Origin: Nocardiopsis alborubida
GTDB taxonomy: Bacteria > Actinomycetota > Actinomycetes > Streptosporangiales > Streptosporangiaceae
DNA: 64,000 nt
Assembly (NCBI RefSeq): GCF_012396365.1
Contig: NZ_JAAXPG010000006.1
Coordinates: 62,001 to 126,000 of the forward strand
Direction of reading: 5' to 3'
Position numbers and translations under genes: made by a program. Shown here piece by piece: positions 50,762-59,259 of this stretch (position 1 is the stretch's first letter; every line of letters starts with the position of its first letter). Under the pieces are notes generated by a model. The model did no database searches and was not told the DNA's origin. It worked only from the letters and a program-made list of their open reading frames with translations.

Positions 50762-52513
50762 ATGACGGGACGGTACGGGGGCGGCCAGGGGCGCCGGTAC
50801 GGCGGAGGCGGAGGCCGCGGCGGCGGGCGCAGACCCGAGCCCGAGCCGATCCGCGGCGTCCGCGACGAGGCCCGGCTCTCCGAGGAGCTCCTGCGCATGG
50901 ACGGCGCCTCCTACGGCCGCTACAAGTCCCTCAAGGGCGACTGGGACTTCGGCGACTTCACCCTGACCGTGCAGCGGGTCCAGGCCGACCCCTTCGCGCC
51001 GCCCTCGCGGGTGCGCGTGCTCATCCCGGACGCAGGCATCCCCAAGAGCGCCTGGGGCGACCCGGTGCGCCGCCGCGCCACCGCCGACTACCTGGGGCGG
51101 CGCGCACGCCGACTCCTGCGCGGATCGCTGCTCAAGATCGACACCGGCGGCCAGGAGGTGATCGAACGCTCCTCCTGCCAGCTCACCGACGGCGGCATCG
51201 ACCTGCGCATCGGCATCGACCTGCCCGGACACGGCCGCCGCATCGACGGCCGCACCGCCGAGCGGGAGCTGTGCCGCACGCTGCCCGGCCTGGTGGACGA
51301 CCTGGACTGGGAGGAGATCGACACCGAGGAGGCCGCGGCCTTCGCCGACACCGTCGCCGACACGGTCGCCCTGCGCGCCCAGCTGGGGGAGAGGGGCCTG
51401 GTGGCCTTCGTCGCGGACGGCGCCGTACTGCCCCGGCGCAGCGGCGTCAGCGACGAACCCATGACCGGCGGCGCCGTGCCCTTCACCTCCCCCGAGGGTC
51501 TGCGGGTCAGCGTCGACCTGCCGCACCGGGGCACGGTGAGCGGCATGGGCGTCCCCGAGGGCATCACCCTCATCGTCGGCGGCGGCTTCCACGGCAAGTC
51601 CACCCTGCTCCACGCCCTGGAGCGCGGCGTCTACGACCACGTGCCCGGCGACGGGCGCGAACTGGTGGTGACCAGGAACGACGCCGTCAAGATCCGCGCG
51701 GAGGAGGGCCGCAGGGTCGAGCGCGTGGACGTGAGCCCCTTCGTGCGCAACCTGCCCACCGGCGCCGACACGAGCGACTTCCGCACCGAGAACGCCTCGG
51801 GGTCCACCTCGCAGGCGGCCAACATCTGTGAGGCCGTCGAGGCGGGGGCGCGCACCCTGCTGGTGGACGAGGACTCCACCGCCACCAACCTGATGATCCG
51901 CGACGAGCGCATGCAGGCCCTCGTACACGGCGACCGGGAGCCCCTGGTCCCCTTCATCGACCTCGTCCGGCCCCTGCGCCGCGACCACGGGGTTTCCACG
52001 GTCCTGGTCATGGGCGGCAGCGGCGACTACTTCGACGTCGCCGACCACGTCATCATGCTCGACGCCTACCACCCGCACGACGTCACCGAGCGGGCGCGCG
52101 AACTCGCCCGCGAGCGCGTGGACGCGGACTTCGCCCTGCCGCGCCCCCGTGTGGTCGACCCCGGCTCCGTGGACGACAGCACCCCGCGGGGCCGGGGCCG
52201 GATCAAGCGCCGCGACATGGACGTGCTGGTGTTCGGCGACCACGACGTCGACGTGCGCGCGGTGGAGCAGTTCGTCGACCCCGGACAGATCACCGGTGCC
52301 GGGCTGGCCCTGCGCGAGCTGGTCGCCGGACGCCACCTGGACGGCAGCCGCACCCTCGCCGAGGCGCTCGACTCCCTGGAGGAGGCCCTGGACAGAAGGG
52401 GCGTCACCCTGCTCGGCGCCGACTTCGGCGGTGACTACGTCCTGCCGCGCCGGTTCGAGGTCGCCGCCGTCCTCAACCGGTTGCGTTCGCTGCTGGTGGC
52501 CGACCTGCGCTGA
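50762..52513 (+). CDS. ABC-class P-loop ATPase with Gly/Arg-rich N-terminus
   Basis: Soluble ATPase of 583 aa of the predicted ABC-class ATPase family (COG3044-like). An N-terminal Gly/Arg-rich tail (residues 2-26, RYGGGQGRRYGGGG and so on) looks like an RGG nucleic-acid-binding segment. The core has Walker A GGGFHGKSTLL near residue 280, a signature-like SGSTSQAANICEAVEAGA, Walker B TLLVDEDSTATNLM, and the family phrase RDERMQALV. It has no membrane segments and no permease partner. Distant eukaryotic relatives bind RNA; the bacterial role is not known. ATG 50762 is chosen since GGGGGACAGAGCG lies before it and upstream codons have low-complexity translation. Confidence 0.9.
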   Translation: MTGRYGGGQGRRYGGGGGRGGGRRPEPEPIRGVRDEARLSEELLRMDGASYGRYKSLKGDWDFGDFTLTVQRVQADPFAPPSRVRVLIPDAGIPKSAWGDPVRRRATADYLGRRARRLLRGSLLKIDTGGQEVIERSSCQLTDGGIDLRIGIDLPGHGRRIDGRTAERELCRTLPGLVDDLDWEEIDTEEAAAFADTVADTVALRAQLGERGLVAFVADGAVLPRRSGVSDEPMTGGAVPFTSPEGLRVSVDLPHRGTVSGMGVPEGITLIVGGGFHGKSTLLHALERGVYDHVPGDGRELVVTRNDAVKIRAEEGRRVERVDVSPFVRNLPTGADTSDFRTENASGSTSQAANICEAVEAGARTLLVDEDSTATNLMIRDERMQALVHGDREPLVPFIDLVRPLRRDHGVSTVLVMGGSGDYFDVADHVIMLDAYHPHDVTERARELARERVDADFALPRPRVVDPGSVDDSTPRGRGRIKRRDMDVLVFGDHDVDVRAVEQFVDPGQITGAGLALRELVAGRHLDGSRTLAEALDSLEEALDRRGVTLLGADFGGDYVLPRRFEVAAVLNRLRSLLVADLR

Positions 52514-52539
52514 GCCACCCGGACGGGGCCGCGGTGTGG

Positions 52540-52861
52540 TGGTCCTCTCATGCCCCGGTTGCAGGAAGCTCCCTCCACCGGCCGGGGTTGATAGGGGGTA
52601 TGGGGGGAGCGTCCTCTCATGGCTCAGCTGCATGCGGTCCCACTCCCACCGGCCGGGGTTGTTGGGGGCGTGTGGGGTGGGCGTCCTTTCATGGCTCAGC
52701 TACATGCGGTCCCACTCTCACCGGCCGGGGTTGTTGGGGGCGTGTGGGGTGGGCGTCCTTTCATGGCTCAGCTGCATGCGGTCCCACTCTCACCGGCCGG
52801 GGTTGTTGGGGGCGTGTGGGGTGGGCGTCCTTTCATGGCTCAGCTACATGCGGCCCCGGTC
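52540..52861. repeat. 72-bp tandem repeat with G-quadruplex-like core
   Basis: A degenerate first unit (52540-52610) is followed by three nearly identical 72-bp units at 52611-52682, 52683-52754 and 52755-52826, and a partial unit 52827-52861. Each full unit contains four G-runs, GGGG, GGGGG, GGGG and GGG, within 27 nt. Because 72 is divisible by 3 and has no stop in one frame, the repeats are open and continuous with the PAC2 gene frame. Confidence 0.95.
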
Positions 52862-52990
52862 GGTATTGTGGAGAAGCAGGGCACAGCCTCCCAGGCGGTG
52901 CGAAACGGGCCTCTCCGGCCGTACCCCGGCGCCCGACCGCCGCGTGAGCGCGACCCTGTGATCCCGACCAGTTTTGGAGACGAGAACCCG

Positions 52991-53908
52991 GTGCGCGATT
53001 CCGCAGATCTGTACGAACTCCACCCAGGCTTCGAGGATGTCGCCGGACTGGCGATGCTGGTCTGTCTGGACGGCTTCGTGGACGCCGGACACGCCGGGCG
53101 CCAGATGATCACGTCGCTGTTCGAGCGGTTCACCGCGGAGGAGGTCGCGACCTTCGACGCCGACCGCCTCGTGGACTACCGCTCGCGCCGCCCGACGATG
53201 ACCTTCGTCGAGAACACCTGGACCGCCTACGAGGCGCCCAAGCTCGCCCTGTACCGGATGCACGACGACGAGGGCGCCCCCTTCCTGGTCCTGCACGGCC
53301 CGGAGCCGGACCGCGAGTGGGAGGCCTTCGTCGCCGCCGTGGGCCGCCTCGTCGACCACTTCTCCGTCACGCTGTCCGTCAGCGTCCACGGCATCCCCAT
53401 GGCGGTTCCGCACACCCGGCCGGTCACGGTCACCCCGCACTCCACCCGCCCCGAGCTGGTCGAGGGGCACACCCCGTGGATCGGCCGCGTCGAGGTGCCC
53501 GGCAGCGCCACCTCGCTGCTGGAGTACCGGCTGGGCGAGGGAGGCCACGACTTCGTGGGCTACGCCGTCCACGTGCCCAGCTACCTGGCCCAGGCCCAGT
53601 ACCCGCGCGCGGCCATCGCCGCCGCCGAGTACGTGGCCGGGGCCACCGGCCTGGCCCTGCCCACCACGGAGATGGAGGAGGTCGCCGCGGCGACCGACGT
53701 CGACATCGCGGAGCAGGTCATGGCCTCCGAGGAGATCCAGCGGGTCGTGGCCAACCTGGAGCGCCAGTACGACGACATCATGTCCTCGCGGACCGACCCC
53801 CAGGAACGCCCCACGCTCCCGCTGGCCGAGGACGACGCCCAGCTGCCCACCGCCGACGAGCTCGGCGCCGAACTCGAACGCTTCCTCGCCGAGCGCGAGG
53901 GCGAGTGA
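52991..53908 (+). CDS. PAC2 family protein (proteasome assembly chaperone 2-like)
   Basis: Protein of 305 aa with the actinobacterial PAC2 layout: [20 protein letters not shown], then [35 protein letters not shown] and [19 protein letters not shown]. The acidic C-terminal helix (residues about 240-305) is usual. Homologues in mycobacteria are of uncertain function. The GTG at 52991 has GGAG about 12 nt upstream and begins just before the similarity. The frame stays open upstream through the 72-bp repeats to an ATG at 52619, which would add 124 low-complexity residues and is not believed. pyrD follows directly. Confidence 0.9.
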   Translation: MRDSADLYELHPGFEDVAGLAMLVCLDGFVDAGHAGRQMITSLFERFTAEEVATFDADRLVDYRSRRPTMTFVENTWTAYEAPKLALYRMHDDEGAPFLVLHGPEPDREWEAFVAAVGRLVDHFSVTLSVSVHGIPMAVPHTRPVTVTPHSTRPELVEGHTPWIGRVEVPGSATSLLEYRLGEGGHDFVGYAVHVPSYLAQAQYPRAAIAAAEYVAGATGLALPTTEMEEVAAATDVDIAEQVMASEEIQRVVANLERQYDDIMSSRTDPQERPTLPLAEDDAQLPTADELGAELERFLAEREGE

Positions 53909-53913
53909 AACGG

Positions 53914-55083
<1,170 letters not shown>

Positions 55084-55125
55084 ACCCGCCACCAACGACC
55101 GGGCCCGCCGCGACGGGCGGGGCGC

Positions 55126-55171
55126 GTCGCCGCTCCACGGACGCGGCGACCGGTGGGACGCTCCCCACCGG
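55126..55171. terminator. Paired hairpins between convergent pyrD and deacetylase genes
   Basis: GTCGCCGC/GCGGCGAC (55126-55133 with 55143-55150) and CCGGTGGG/CCCACCGG (55150-55157 with 55164-55171) are adjacent perfect 8-bp stems. Confidence 0.65.
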
Positions 55172-55205
55172 CCGCCGACACACGCGCCCCACCCGTCCAC
55201 GGACC

Positions 55206-56771
55206 TCAGGAACCGGCGGGCGCGGACAGCCCCTCGGGCGGATAGCTCTTCCCGGCCTCCGGGCCGTCGTAGACCTGGCTGACGGTCGCGAACTCGTACC
55301 CGTCCGCCCGCAGCCGCTCGATGATCTCGGGGACCGCGGCCAGGGTCGGCTCCAGGGTGTCGTGCAGGAGCACCACACCTCCGGGCCGGGCCCCGTCCAC
55401 CACGCTCTCCACGACCTCGTCGCGGCTCATGTCGGTCCAGTCCTCGCTGTCCTGGCTCCACAGGATCTCGGCCATGCCCTGACGGCCGATCTCCTCCAGG
55501 ACCTCCGGCGAGCTGTCGCCGAACGGCGGCCGGAACAGTTCCACGGTGTGTCCCGTCTGGCGGCGTACCATCGCGCTCACCGCGGCCACCTGGTGGGCCA
55601 GTTCCTCCCCCTCGAAGGCCTCGGGCATGTGTTCGTGCAGATGGTTGTGGCTGCCGATCTCGTGCCCCTCGGCGTAGATCTGACGCGTGACGCCGGGCCG
55701 GGTCAGCGCGGGGTTGCCGTTGAGGAAGAAGGTGGCCGCCACCTCCTCCTCCGCCAGCAGGTCCAGCAGCTCCGGAGTCGTCGCGACCGGTCCGTCGTCG
55801 AAGGTCAGCGCGATGCACTTGGCCTCGGCGCAGTCCAGGTCCGGGTCTCCCGCCGAGACCACCCCCGGCACCCGCGGTTCGGTCGGGGGCTCGCCGGCGG
55901 GCGCCTCCACGGTCAGCACGGGCTCCTCCGCCATGGAGGCCTCCCGAGCCCGTTCGCCCAGGTCGGACAGCAGGGGCGCGGCCTCCTCGGCGGGCACCAC
56001 CGCGACCATCCTCCCCGGTTCCGATGACGGGGGGTGGCCCTCCACGACCGGGGACAGGTGTCCGTCGTCGAACTCCACCACCAGGTCCCCGTCGGCGTTG
56101 AACCCCATCGAGTCGTAGGTGCGCCTCACCGGGTGCAGGCCCTGCGCGTCCACGGCCTCCTCGTCGGCGAACGAGGCGCGGACGATCCCGTTGAGCTCCC
56201 GGAGCGCCGCGTCGTCGGCCAGCAGCTCCGTGGAGTAGGCGGTGTGGCCGGTGGACACGTCGTACCAGTACGTCCCGTACCCCTGGCGCAGCCCGTGGAA
56301 GTCCTCCTCCGTGCGCACCAGGCGTACACCCAGCACCCCGTTCCCGGCGGCGACCACCTCCCAGTCGACGCCCAGGCTCACCGGGTCCCGGCTGGCGCCC
56401 CGGTAGTCCCGCACCTCCTGGTCCACCCGGGCGGCCAGCTCCTCGGCGAAGGCGTCCGCCCCCGCGAACACCGGGTAGGCGACGTCGACCGCGAGCCCCT
56501 CGGGCTTGTACGGGTGGTCCCCGAAGTCGGAGGCGTCCCCGCGCCACTCGGTGACCCCGTCCCCCGGCTCCTCCACCACCACGGTGATCAGCTCCGGATC
56601 CTCCCCGCCCCCCGAGACGATCCCCTCGGTGCTGCACGCGGCCAGGGGCAGGACCACCAGCGCGACCAGCGCTGCCCCGGACCACCGGGCTCTGCGTCCC
56701 CACGGCCGGTCTCCCCCGGCCCCGGGGCACGGGGCGGCCTCGTTCGGGTGGACTCGAGTCGACGACAACAC
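55206..56771 (-). CDS. Polysaccharide deacetylase lipoprotein with N-terminal RsiV-like domain
   Basis: Lipoprotein of 521 aa (lipobox LAAC, Cys46). Residues about 55-280 resemble the DUF3298/RsiV-type domain often joined to peptidoglycan deacetylases (YGTYWYDVSTGHTAYSTELL, GFNADGDLVVEFDDG). Residues about 310-500 are the NodB domain: TFDDGP, the zinc His pair in GSHNHLHEHM, RPPFGDSSPEV and the catalytic His in VLLHDTLE. It probably removes acetyl groups from peptidoglycan at the cell surface. The GTG start has GGGAG 4 nt upstream. A paralogue lies just upstream in the same direction. Confidence 0.93.
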   Translation of the reverse strand: MLSSTRVHPNEAAPCPGAGGDRPWGRRARWSGAALVALVVLPLAACSTEGIVSGGGEDPELITVVVEEPGDGVTEWRGDASDFGDHPYKPEGLAVDVAYPVFAGADAFAEELAARVDQEVRDYRGASRDPVSLGVDWEVVAAGNGVLGVRLVRTEEDFHGLRQGYGTYWYDVSTGHTAYSTELLADDAALRELNGIVRASFADEEAVDAQGLHPVRRTYDSMGFNADGDLVVEFDDGHLSPVVEGHPPSSEPGRMVAVVPAEEAAPLLSDLGERAREASMAEEPVLTVEAPAGEPPTEPRVPGVVSAGDPDLDCAEAKCIALTFDDGPVATTPELLDLLAEEEVAATFFLNGNPALTRPGVTRQIYAEGHEIGSHNHLHEHMPEAFEGEELAHQVAAVSAMVRRQTGHTVELFRPPFGDSSPEVLEEIGRQGMAEILWSQDSEDWTDMSRDEVVESVVDGARPGGVVLLHDTLEPTLAAVPEIIERLRADGYEFATVSQVYDGPEAGKSYPPEGLSAPAGS

Positions 56772-56827
56772 CGGACTCCCTCATCCCTCAGCGGGTGGCC
56801 AACACGGCTGCTGCTGGGAGCAACATA

Positions 56828-56842
56828 GGGGACGCCGTCCCC
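56828..56842. repeat. Small inverted repeat next to the 44-bp palindrome
   Basis: GGGGAC-GCC-GTCCCC, a 6-bp stem with a 3-nt loop, touching the larger palindrome. Confidence 0.6.
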
Positions 56843-56885
56843 CGTCCCGTGGCGGTGACCACATGTGGTCACCGCCACGGGACGG
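56842..56885. repeat. Perfect 44-bp palindrome
   Basis: Twenty-two base pairs on each side of 56863/56864 are exact complements with no spacer, centred on ACATGT within GTGACCACATGTGGTCAC. It lies 70 bp before the start of one deacetylase gene and 195 bp after the stop of the other. Confidence 0.97.
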
Positions 56886-57080
56886 AGGAGGCGCCGGAGA
56901 CCGGGAACACCCGCGCGGGGCGCTCCTTTCTTGTCATCCGGTGCCCTCACACGGCTCCGCGCACCGTGGGACCCACCGGTCGCGGCCCCGAAGCCCTCTC
57001 CCGGGGACATCCTCCCCCGGGACGCTCGCCGCGCCGCGACGCCGCGCCCTCACACCCCATCGGAGGCCTCTCGGACCTCT

Positions 57081-58685
57081 CTAGGGAGCCTGCTCGTCTT
57101 CCTCGCCGTGCTCCCCGGCCCCCTCGGTGGGCTCGGCGCTCTCCTCCGGGGCGTCGGGGACCCCGTCGACGTAGGTCTCGCCGGGGGTCGTGGTCCCGAG
57201 CAGCTGGGACACCGTGACCATGGTGTACCCGTGCTCGTCCAGTTCCCGGATGATCGTGCGTGAGGCGTCGACGGTGGTGCCGTGGATGTCGTGCATGAGG
57301 ATGATCGCCCCGTCCGAAGCGCCCTCCACCGCGCGGTCGTGGATCACCGAGGCCTTGCGGTCCTTCCAGTCGAGGGTGTCCACGCTCCACAGGATCTGGG
57401 CCAGACCCATGTCCGCGGCCACCGAGGCCACACCCTCGTCGGTCGAGCCGTAGGGCGGGCGCATGAGGTCCATGCTGTAGCCCGTCTCGCGGTACACCAG
57501 CGCCTGCACGACGTCCAGGTCCGAGCGCACCCCTCCCGTGCCCAGACCGGCCAGGTCGGGGTGGTTCAGGGTGTGGTTGGCGATCTCGTGCCCCTCGGCG
57601 TAGGCGCGCCGCACCGTGTGCGGGTGCTCCATGACGGGGTTGCCGGTGACGAAGAACGTGGCCCGCGCGTCGTACTCGGCGAGGGCGTCCAGCAGTTCGG
57701 GGGTGCGCCCGCCGGGGCCGTCGTCGTAGGTCAGCGCCACGCACTTGGTGTCGGGGTCGGAGCAGTCGACGTCGGAGTCCACCGCGGACACCTGTCCGGG
57801 CACGGGCCCGTCCTCCTGGCCGTCCTTGTCGGCCTGGGGCGGGGCGGCGATGGAGAAGTCCTCGACGCCCACGGTCGCGGCGTCGCGCACGCGAAGGCCC
57901 AGCTCGGACAGCAGGCCCTCCGCCTCACCGGCGTCGACCACCGCGCGCGTGCGGCCCTCCTCCGCGGGGGCGACCTGCCCGGCGTCGAACTCCACGATCA
58001 GGTCCCCGTCGGGGTTGAAGCCCACAGAGTCGTACAGGGAGCTGATCGGGTGGATGACGTCGGGGTCGGCCGAGCCCTCCCCGCCGTCCCCGTTCCCGAC
58101 GGCGCCGCGCACCAGGCCGTTGAGCTCCTCCAGCTGCTCCTGGCCGCCGACCAGGGCAGCGGAGGGGTGGTGCGCCGCGGTCGCGGTGTCGTACCAGTAG
58201 GTGGTGTACCCCTCCCGGGACCCCTCGGAGTCGGTCTCGACCCGGGTCATGCGGACCCCGAGCAGGCCGTCGCGCGCCGCGGTCAGGTTCCACTCCGCCT
58301 CGAAGGACACCGCGCCGGGGTTGGCCGCCTCGAAGGCGTGCACCTCGTCGGTCAGCTCACGCTCCAGGAAGTCGGCCAGCGGCTCGGCGTTGGGGATCAC
58401 CGGGTAGGTCACCACGACGGAGATGTCCCCGTCGTAGGGCAGCTCGGCCTCCTCCACGCCCGCCACGGCGGCCGCGTCCACCTCGGTCAGCCCGTCGGGG
58501 TCGCCGGAGGCCGGGGGCGGCGGTTCGCTCTCGGAGGCCGGTGCTCCGTGCGTCTGCCCCGGGGGCTCGGACTCGCCGGAGGAACGGGTGGCCAACAACA
58601 CCATGCCCGCCAGGACCGCCAGGGCTACCACGACCGTGATCAGAGGGTGGTCCGGTGCCATGGCGAGGCGGGACTGCTTATTCAC
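57081..58685 (-). CDS. Membrane-anchored polysaccharide deacetylase with RsiV-like domain
   Basis: Protein of 534 aa, paralogous to the 521-aa neighbour. It has an N-terminal signal anchor (HPLITVVVALAVLAGMVLLA, about residues 13-32) in place of a lipobox, an acidic Pro-rich linker, the RsiV-like region (YTTYWYDTATAAHHPSAALV, GFNPDGDLIVEFDAG) and a NodB domain with TYDDGPGG, the His pair in IANHTLNHPDL, RPPYGSTDE and ILMHDIHG. The first acidic motif reads TYDDG, a common variant. The tail is Glu/Pro-rich. GTG start with GGAGATC upstream. Likely acts on peptidoglycan outside the membrane. Confidence 0.93.
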   Translation of the reverse strand: MNKQSRLAMAPDHPLITVVVALAVLAGMVLLATRSSGESEPPGQTHGAPASESEPPPPASGDPDGLTEVDAAAVAGVEEAELPYDGDISVVVTYPVIPNAEPLADFLERELTDEVHAFEAANPGAVSFEAEWNLTAARDGLLGVRMTRVETDSEGSREGYTTYWYDTATAAHHPSAALVGGQEQLEELNGLVRGAVGNGDGGEGSADPDVIHPISSLYDSVGFNPDGDLIVEFDAGQVAPAEEGRTRAVVDAGEAEGLLSELGLRVRDAATVGVEDFSIAAPPQADKDGQEDGPVPGQVSAVDSDVDCSDPDTKCVALTYDDGPGGRTPELLDALAEYDARATFFVTGNPVMEHPHTVRRAYAEGHEIANHTLNHPDLAGLGTGGVRSDLDVVQALVYRETGYSMDLMRPPYGSTDEGVASVAADMGLAQILWSVDTLDWKDRKASVIHDRAVEGASDGAIILMHDIHGTTVDASRTIIRELDEHGYTMVTVSQLLGTTTPGETYVDGVPDAPEESAEPTEGAGEHGEEDEQAP

Positions 58686-58867
58686 GAGGGGATCTCCACG
58701 TTCATCGCTCAGACGAACGTCCGCGGGGAGCAGAGGGGAGGCTCACCCGCGCAACGCTTGACTTCGTGTGTGACGCCGACCGCGGGACGGGGGTTCTCAC
58801 CGTCCGGGCCGGGCGCATGGGGCCGTACGCCGGGTACAGGGGCGAAGGGGGCACTCCCTATACTTGC

Positions 58868-59050
58868 AGCCGTGGAAGGTACATGATCCACCCCGCGGGC
58901 CCCGGCCCGGACGGGGCGGAACCATGTCGCAAGAGGGAACCCGGTGTGAATCCGGGACTGCCCCGCAGCGGTATGGGGGAACGAACGTCGCCATGAGCAC
59001 TGGTGGTGCCGGTCGCGAAGACCGGGAACCGGGAAGCGGCGGCCAGTAGG
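58868..59050 (+). ncRNA. Cobalamin (B12) riboswitch
   Basis: The leader carries the conserved core AAGAGGGAAC then CCGGTGTGAATCCGGGACTG and CCCCGCAGCGG (58931-58971), followed by GCCATGAGCACTGG and the GGTCGCGAAGACC stem. These are the receptor-core parts of the adenosylcobalamin class. It precedes metE by about 210 nt, the standard arrangement in which B12 switches off the B12-independent enzyme. The exact ends are estimated. Confidence 0.93.
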
Positions 59051-59259
59051 AGGAGCGGTGTCCGCACCGCCCGCGCCCCCGAGTCCGAAGACCTGCCTCC
59101 ACCCGGCGGCGCACCCGCGGCGCCGGTGGTCCCGCGCCCCGAGGGAGGGCCGGAGGCGGTGGCAGGTCCGGTGCGCGCCCGCGGCGCGCCCGTCGGCGTG
59201 CCCGCCCCTCTCCTCCCCCTCGCGGCCGGTACCCGGCTTTCGACGAGGGAGAGAAGCTC

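Noticed and set aside
52619-52990. N-terminal extension of the PAC2 protein through the 72-bp repeats
   Set aside because: The frame is open only because the repeat length is a multiple of three. The translation is a 24-residue low-complexity repeat unlike PAC2 proteins, and a good RBS sits before the GTG at 52991.
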